A stretch of DNA of 6,778 bases from Pseudomonadota bacterium (lineage in GTDB: Bacteria > Myxococcota > Bradymonadia > UBA4248), in NCBI GenBank assembly GCA_017629415.1, contig JAGBXG010000533.1, forward strand, positions 1 through 6,778, in the 5' to 3' direction. A program made the translations under genes and the position numbers. Positions 4,328-6,778 of the stretch are shown here, piece by piece. Under the pieces are notes generated by a model. The model did no database searches. It saw only the letters and a list, made by a program, of their open reading frames with translations, and was not told the DNA's origin. Each line of letters opens with the position of its first letter. Position 1 is the first letter of the stretch.

Positions 4328-6097
4328 ATGAAAATCTACCGCACCATTTCAATACTGGCACTGATGCTCGCTGCCTCCCTTACCGGCTGTACTCAAGTCG
4401 ATGAATGTTCCGATACCCTCGATGCCATGCACTGCAGCAACGACGCCATGGCACTGCTCATGTGTTTAAATGGCAAATGGGTGTCATCACCCTGCACAGT
4501 ATCCGAAATCTGCGGATACACTTCAGAAGGCCCCAAATGTCTCGTCACTGATATGACAGCTCCATGCACACCAGGCACAATGCTTTGTGCTGCGAACATG
4601 GTGCAGAAATGTAACGATGCAGGAAAATGGTCTTACGAAATTTGCAACGGAACATGTCAAAATGGTATCTGTACATCTTCATTAACCCCTTCTGAACCAC
4701 AAAATCCGCAAAATCCGCAAAACCCGCAAAATCCGGCACCAAATCTGACCGGCATCATTAAATTCCAATGTTCTGCGGATAAAAAAAGCATCGAAACGGT
4801 CTATCACGATGGCACCATCACCACACAAACTTGCCTGCAAGCCGTTGGTTTTGATGCCGAATGCAACGAATACAGCAACGGTCTGGCCGGATGTGCACTC
4901 CCCAATTCCTGTAACGATATTTTTTCACAAAACGGCACTTGTGCCGGTGAAAATCGCCGATATTGCGACACGCAATACATCATTCCCAAACCGGCCATCG
5001 AAAATTGCGCGGCTCAAGGCAAAACATGCAGCATGATCCATGGCAAAGCACAATGCCGCACAGCATGCGATACCCCCAATGCCCTCTCTTGCACCGTCAT
5101 CGATGAACTCGAATACATCACATTATGTGCAAATGATGGTACTGCCTCATCCACGCATACCGCTGAAACCGTTTGCATCTCCAATACCGAATCAGCCACA
5201 TGCCAAGACGGTCAAATCGTCAAAACAACATGTCACGCCAACACACAATGTATTGCTGATTTAGGCAAATGCGCCGAAACATGCACCGCCGACAAAACCG
5301 GCGATATTAAATGTACGGAAACTGGTGAACTCGTCATGTGTTCAGCTGTCAGTACTGGATATGCCTATATTTCGCTAGGCATGAGACACTGTGACGGCAA
5401 CACGCGCCTGAGCTGCAAAAAAGATGATGCCGGCATATACACCAAAACAGAAACCGATTGTACCCATTATACCGACAACAACGGCAACATAGTCAGCGGC
5501 ACTTGCGTCACTGAACTCCAGTATTATCCCGATATGGATGTCTGCTACTTTGATCCCACTTCAGACGGCCGATGCAACGATCTCAAAGATGCCGGCATCT
5601 GCGAAGGTTCCACCCTCAAATATTGTGACGAAACCAGCGATAATGCCTACACCGTCAACTGTGCCGCCAATCAAACCAAAAGCACGTGTTCTGTATTTGC
5701 GGGGTACGCCGACTGCCGAAAACCTTGTTCTCAAGCCGGCAAAGCCATATGCTCAACCGTCGACGGCATGACCATGGTAAAACTCTGTGCCCCGGATGAC
5801 GCGACGGGTATCACCACCGAAATCGAAGGGCAAGCCATCTGTTTGGGCAATGAACTTTACACATGCGACGAAAGCGGCAACACCCAAATCACCAACTGTG
5901 CGGCCAACGGCGGCATCTGTCAAACCAATGCCTGTGTTTATCCAGCCTGCCCCTCTGCCCCAGTCTGCCTCGCGGATGATGCCATCCTGGCTTGCCAAAT
6001 CACCAGCGATGGCCAAGTCATGGGCGCAAGCCTCGAAACCTCGTGGTGCCTCCCCAATGGCACATGCCATTCATGCAGCAACGGACAACTCAAATAA
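4328..6097 (+). CDS. Cysteine-rich lipoprotein with duplicated 14-Cys modules
   Basis: This 589-residue protein has a lipoprotein signal peptide (MKIYR, hydrophobic core, SLTGC with Cys21), so it is predicted to be exported and lipid-anchored. Two short modules of the form C...C..NGKW....C....C follow at about 27-71 and 80-115, then a PQN-repeat spacer at 124-137. Residues 195-315 and 416-536 are a duplicated module with exactly 14 cysteines each. Shared landmarks are CND near the start, YCD, NCAA, then C-x3-C followed by C-x7-C. Partial modules lie at about 316-406 and 541-583. No catalytic motif is recognised. The first modules resemble the start of the gene at 6505, so the two belong to one loose paralogous style. 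It has its own promoter and is followed by two terminators. An alternative in-frame start at 4322 adds two residues. Disulfide-rich surface protein is the safest description, and binding partner and role are unknown. Confidence 0.88.
   Translation: MKIYRTISILALMLAASLTGCTQVDECSDTLDAMHCSNDAMALLMCLNGKWVSSPCTVSEICGYTSEGPKCLVTDMTAPCTPGTMLCAANMVQKCNDAGKWSYEICNGTCQNGICTSSLTPSEPQNPQNPQNPQNPAPNLTGIIKFQCSADKKSIETVYHDGTITTQTCLQAVGFDAECNEYSNGLAGCALPNSCNDIFSQNGTCAGENRRYCDTQYIIPKPAIENCAAQGKTCSMIHGKAQCRTACDTPNALSCTVIDELEYITLCANDGTASSTHTAETVCISNTESATCQDGQIVKTTCHANTQCIADLGKCAETCTADKTGDIKCTETGELVMCSAVSTGYAYISLGMRHCDGNTRLSCKKDDAGIYTKTETDCTHYTDNNGNIVSGTCVTELQYYPDMDVCYFDPTSDGRCNDLKDAGICEGSTLKYCDETSDNAYTVNCAANQTKSTCSVFAGYADCRKPCSQAGKAICSTVDGMTMVKLCAPDDATGITTEIEGQAICLGNELYTCDESGNTQITNCAANGGICQTNACVYPACPSAPVCLADDAILACQITSDGQVMGASLETSWCLPNGTCHSCSNGQLK
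4700..4735 (+). repeat. Four tandem 9-base units encoding a PQN spacer
   Basis: CAAAATCCG occurs four times in a row, the third copy reading CAAAACCCG. It encodes QNP units between the N-terminal Cys modules and the rest of the protein, and probably acts as a flexible spacer that can vary in copy number. Confidence 0.85.
4910..5272 (+). repeat. 14-cysteine module, copy A
   Basis: This encodes residues 195-315 of the lipoprotein. Cysteines lie at 195, 205, 213, 227, 234, 243, 247, 255, 267, 283, 292, 302, 308 and 315. Confidence 0.8.
5573..5935 (+). repeat. 14-cysteine module, copy B
   Basis: This encodes residues 416-536. Cysteines lie at 416, 425, 433, 445, 454, 463, 467, 475, 487, 505, 513, 524, 531 and 536, matching copy A in number, order and nearly in spacing. 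The surrounding residues have diverged substantially. Confidence 0.8.
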
Positions 6098-6125
6098 CAC
6101 TTAAAACTTCATACTTTTCAAACTC

Positions 6126-6155
6126 AAAGCCTCCCACAGCGGAGGCTTTATTTTT
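6126..6155 (+). terminator. Intrinsic terminator 1 of the 4328 gene
   Basis: AAAGCCTCC, loop CACAGC, GGAGGCTTT, then ATTTTT. It lies about 30 bases after the stop at 6097. Confidence 0.9.
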
Positions 6156-6166
6156 ACTTTTTAAAG

Positions 6167-6198
6167 AAGCCTCCCATAGCGGAGGCTTTATTTTTCTT
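6167..6198 (+). terminator. Intrinsic terminator 2, near-identical duplicate
   Basis: AAGCCTCC, loop CATAGC, GGAGGCTT, then TATTTTTCTT. Over 29 bases it differs from terminator 1 at one loop base, at a 40-base offset, so it looks like a local duplication giving backup termination. Confidence 0.9.
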
Positions 6199-6412
6199 TA
6201 CCCTCCCAGAACTTTAAAGTTATTTTGATAGGGTAAGATTTCTTTGATTTTTTCTATGAAAATTGAGTCAGAACGCGCCCACACCCTCATATCCCACCAT
6301 AACCCACACCAAACTACAAACCTCCCTAAACTCTAGTATTTACGCGGCTTTTTTCTCATTTTTTACAGATAAAAACTTGATTCTCGCTCTAAGTTCTTTT
6401 AGAGAGGCGCCG

Positions 6413-6441
6413 TTTTCAGTCTCCAGTTGCACAAGTATGCT
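6413..6441 (+). promoter_or_regulatory. Weak candidate promoter of the 6505 gene
   Basis: TTTTCA (6413-6418) and TATGCT (6436-6441) are 17 bases apart, about 60 bases before the start codon. Both hexamers are imperfect, and other AT-rich placements are possible. Confidence 0.3.
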
Positions 6442-6493
6442 TAAATGGAGATTTCAATCACTGCGGCACAACAGTTATCGCCGCTTCATGTAT

Positions 6494-6497
6494 GGAG
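6494..6497 (+). promoter_or_regulatory. Ribosome binding site of the 6505 gene
   Basis: GGAG lies 7 bases before the ATG at 6505, in an A-rich spacer. It supports this start. Confidence 0.75.
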
Positions 6498-6504
6498 AAA
6501 AAAC

Positions 6505-6778
6505 ATGAGTAAAAAATTATTGGCAGCTCTGATTGCTTTTTCAATGGTCGGCGCTTTCGGTTGTGATGAAGATTCCTGCACTCACTCTGCCAAGCAATGC
6601 GACGGCACCGTTCCTCAGGTTTGTATGAATGGTGATTGGGTAAATGGCGCCGACTGTGGTGCTGTTGGCTGCAATGTTGCAACAGGTATGTGCAATACCA
6701 ACGGCGGCAACAACAACCCCGGCGGCGACAACAACAACCCCGGCGGTGACAACAACAACCCCGGCGGTGACAACAACA
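6505..6778 (+). CDS. Cysteine-rich lipoprotein with NNNPGGD linker, 5' part only
   Basis: The frame is open to the window edge, so only the first 91 residues are seen. It begins with a lipoprotein signal peptide (MSKKLLAALIAF core, lipobox AFGC, Cys20) followed by Asp at +2. A short cysteine module at 25-63 has the pattern C..C....VCMNGDWV....C....C......C. This matches the N-terminal modules of the protein at 4328 (MCLNGKWV) closely enough to call them related. From residue 69 there is a tandem NNNPGGD linker that runs off the end, in the place of the PQN spacer of the neighbour. By analogy a further cysteine-rich region should follow, but that is not visible. The function is unknown, and a lipid-anchored envelope protein is the likely location. 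The Asp at +2 would mean inner-membrane retention in E. coli, a rule that may not hold in this lineage. Confidence 0.85.
   Translation, partial: MSKKLLAALIAFSMVGAFGCDEDSCTHSAKQCDGTVPQVCMNGDWVNGADCGAVGCNVATGMCNTNGGNNNPGGDNNNPGGDNNNPGGDNN
6709..6778 (+). repeat. 21-base tandem repeat encoding NNNPGGD
   Basis: Three full 21-base units (6709-6729, 6730-6750, 6751-6771) and the start of a fourth are seen, differing only at a GGC/GGT codon. The array continues past the window, so its copy number is unknown. Near-identical units suggest recent expansion. Confidence 0.9.

Larger units (their letters stand above)
6098..6504. other. Intergenic region between two plus-strand lipoprotein genes
   Basis: This 407-base stretch has the two terminators at its left end, then a nested inverted repeat: TTACCCT (6198-6204) and AGGGTAA (6230-6236) enclose the perfect palindrome AACTTTAAAGTT (6210-6221). 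The rest is AT-rich with no convincing coding frame. A weak inverted repeat CTCTAA/TTAGAG lies at 6387-6404. Confidence 0.7.

Noticed and set aside
6263..6508. Possible 81-residue gene before the 6505 lipoprotein
   Set aside because: It lacks a ribosome site, has low-complexity composition and overlaps the start of the real gene. It is better seen as leader sequence.

Overview
The window carries four protein genes, one cut by the right edge: a ClpS adaptor and three secreted, cysteine-rich lipoproteins. No tRNA, rRNA, CRISPR array, transposase or phage gene is visible. The large lipoprotein has MopE-type Cys/Asp motifs of the form CNGxDDDCDGxxDE, myxobacterial-style HCGxCxxxC modules, and a beta-helix that passes into a long glycine-rich tail. 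This combination is typical of Myxococcota, Bradymonadota and related former Deltaproteobacteria. Base composition looks moderate rather than very GC-rich, so a lower-GC lineage of that group is likely. The taxonomic call is an inference.

Layout: 1-127 is a dense array of GC-rich hairpins. 128-433 (minus) is clpS. 434-509 holds a minus-strand terminator and a possible clpS promoter. 510-3812 (minus) is the 1100-residue modular lipoprotein. 3813-4327 is a divergent control region with an extended -10 promoter for the minus-strand gene, three bulged hairpin repeats, three spaced dyad repeats, and a sigma70-like promoter for the plus-strand gene. 4328-6097 (plus) is a 589-residue cysteine-rich lipoprotein built from duplicated 14-cysteine modules. 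6098-6504 holds two nearly identical tandem terminators and a nested palindrome. 6505-6778 (plus) is the start of a third cysteine-rich lipoprotein with an NNNPGGD repeat linker.

The three lipoproteins appear to be separate transcription units of one broad style: lipobox, small disulfide-rich modules, low-complexity spacer, further modules. They look like envelope or surface proteins exported from the cytoplasm. ClpS is a cytoplasmic proteolysis adaptor, and nothing in the sequence ties it to them beyond position.

The observations most worth a second look are the hairpin family shared by 69-93 and 3951-4048, the beta-helix interrupted by very long glycine-rich insertions, the G8 tract near the end of that gene, the two exact 14-cysteine duplicates, and the triple dyad repeat upstream of the 4328 gene. 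I did not find a clear new multi-gene system. The novelty lies in the protein architectures and intergenic elements.
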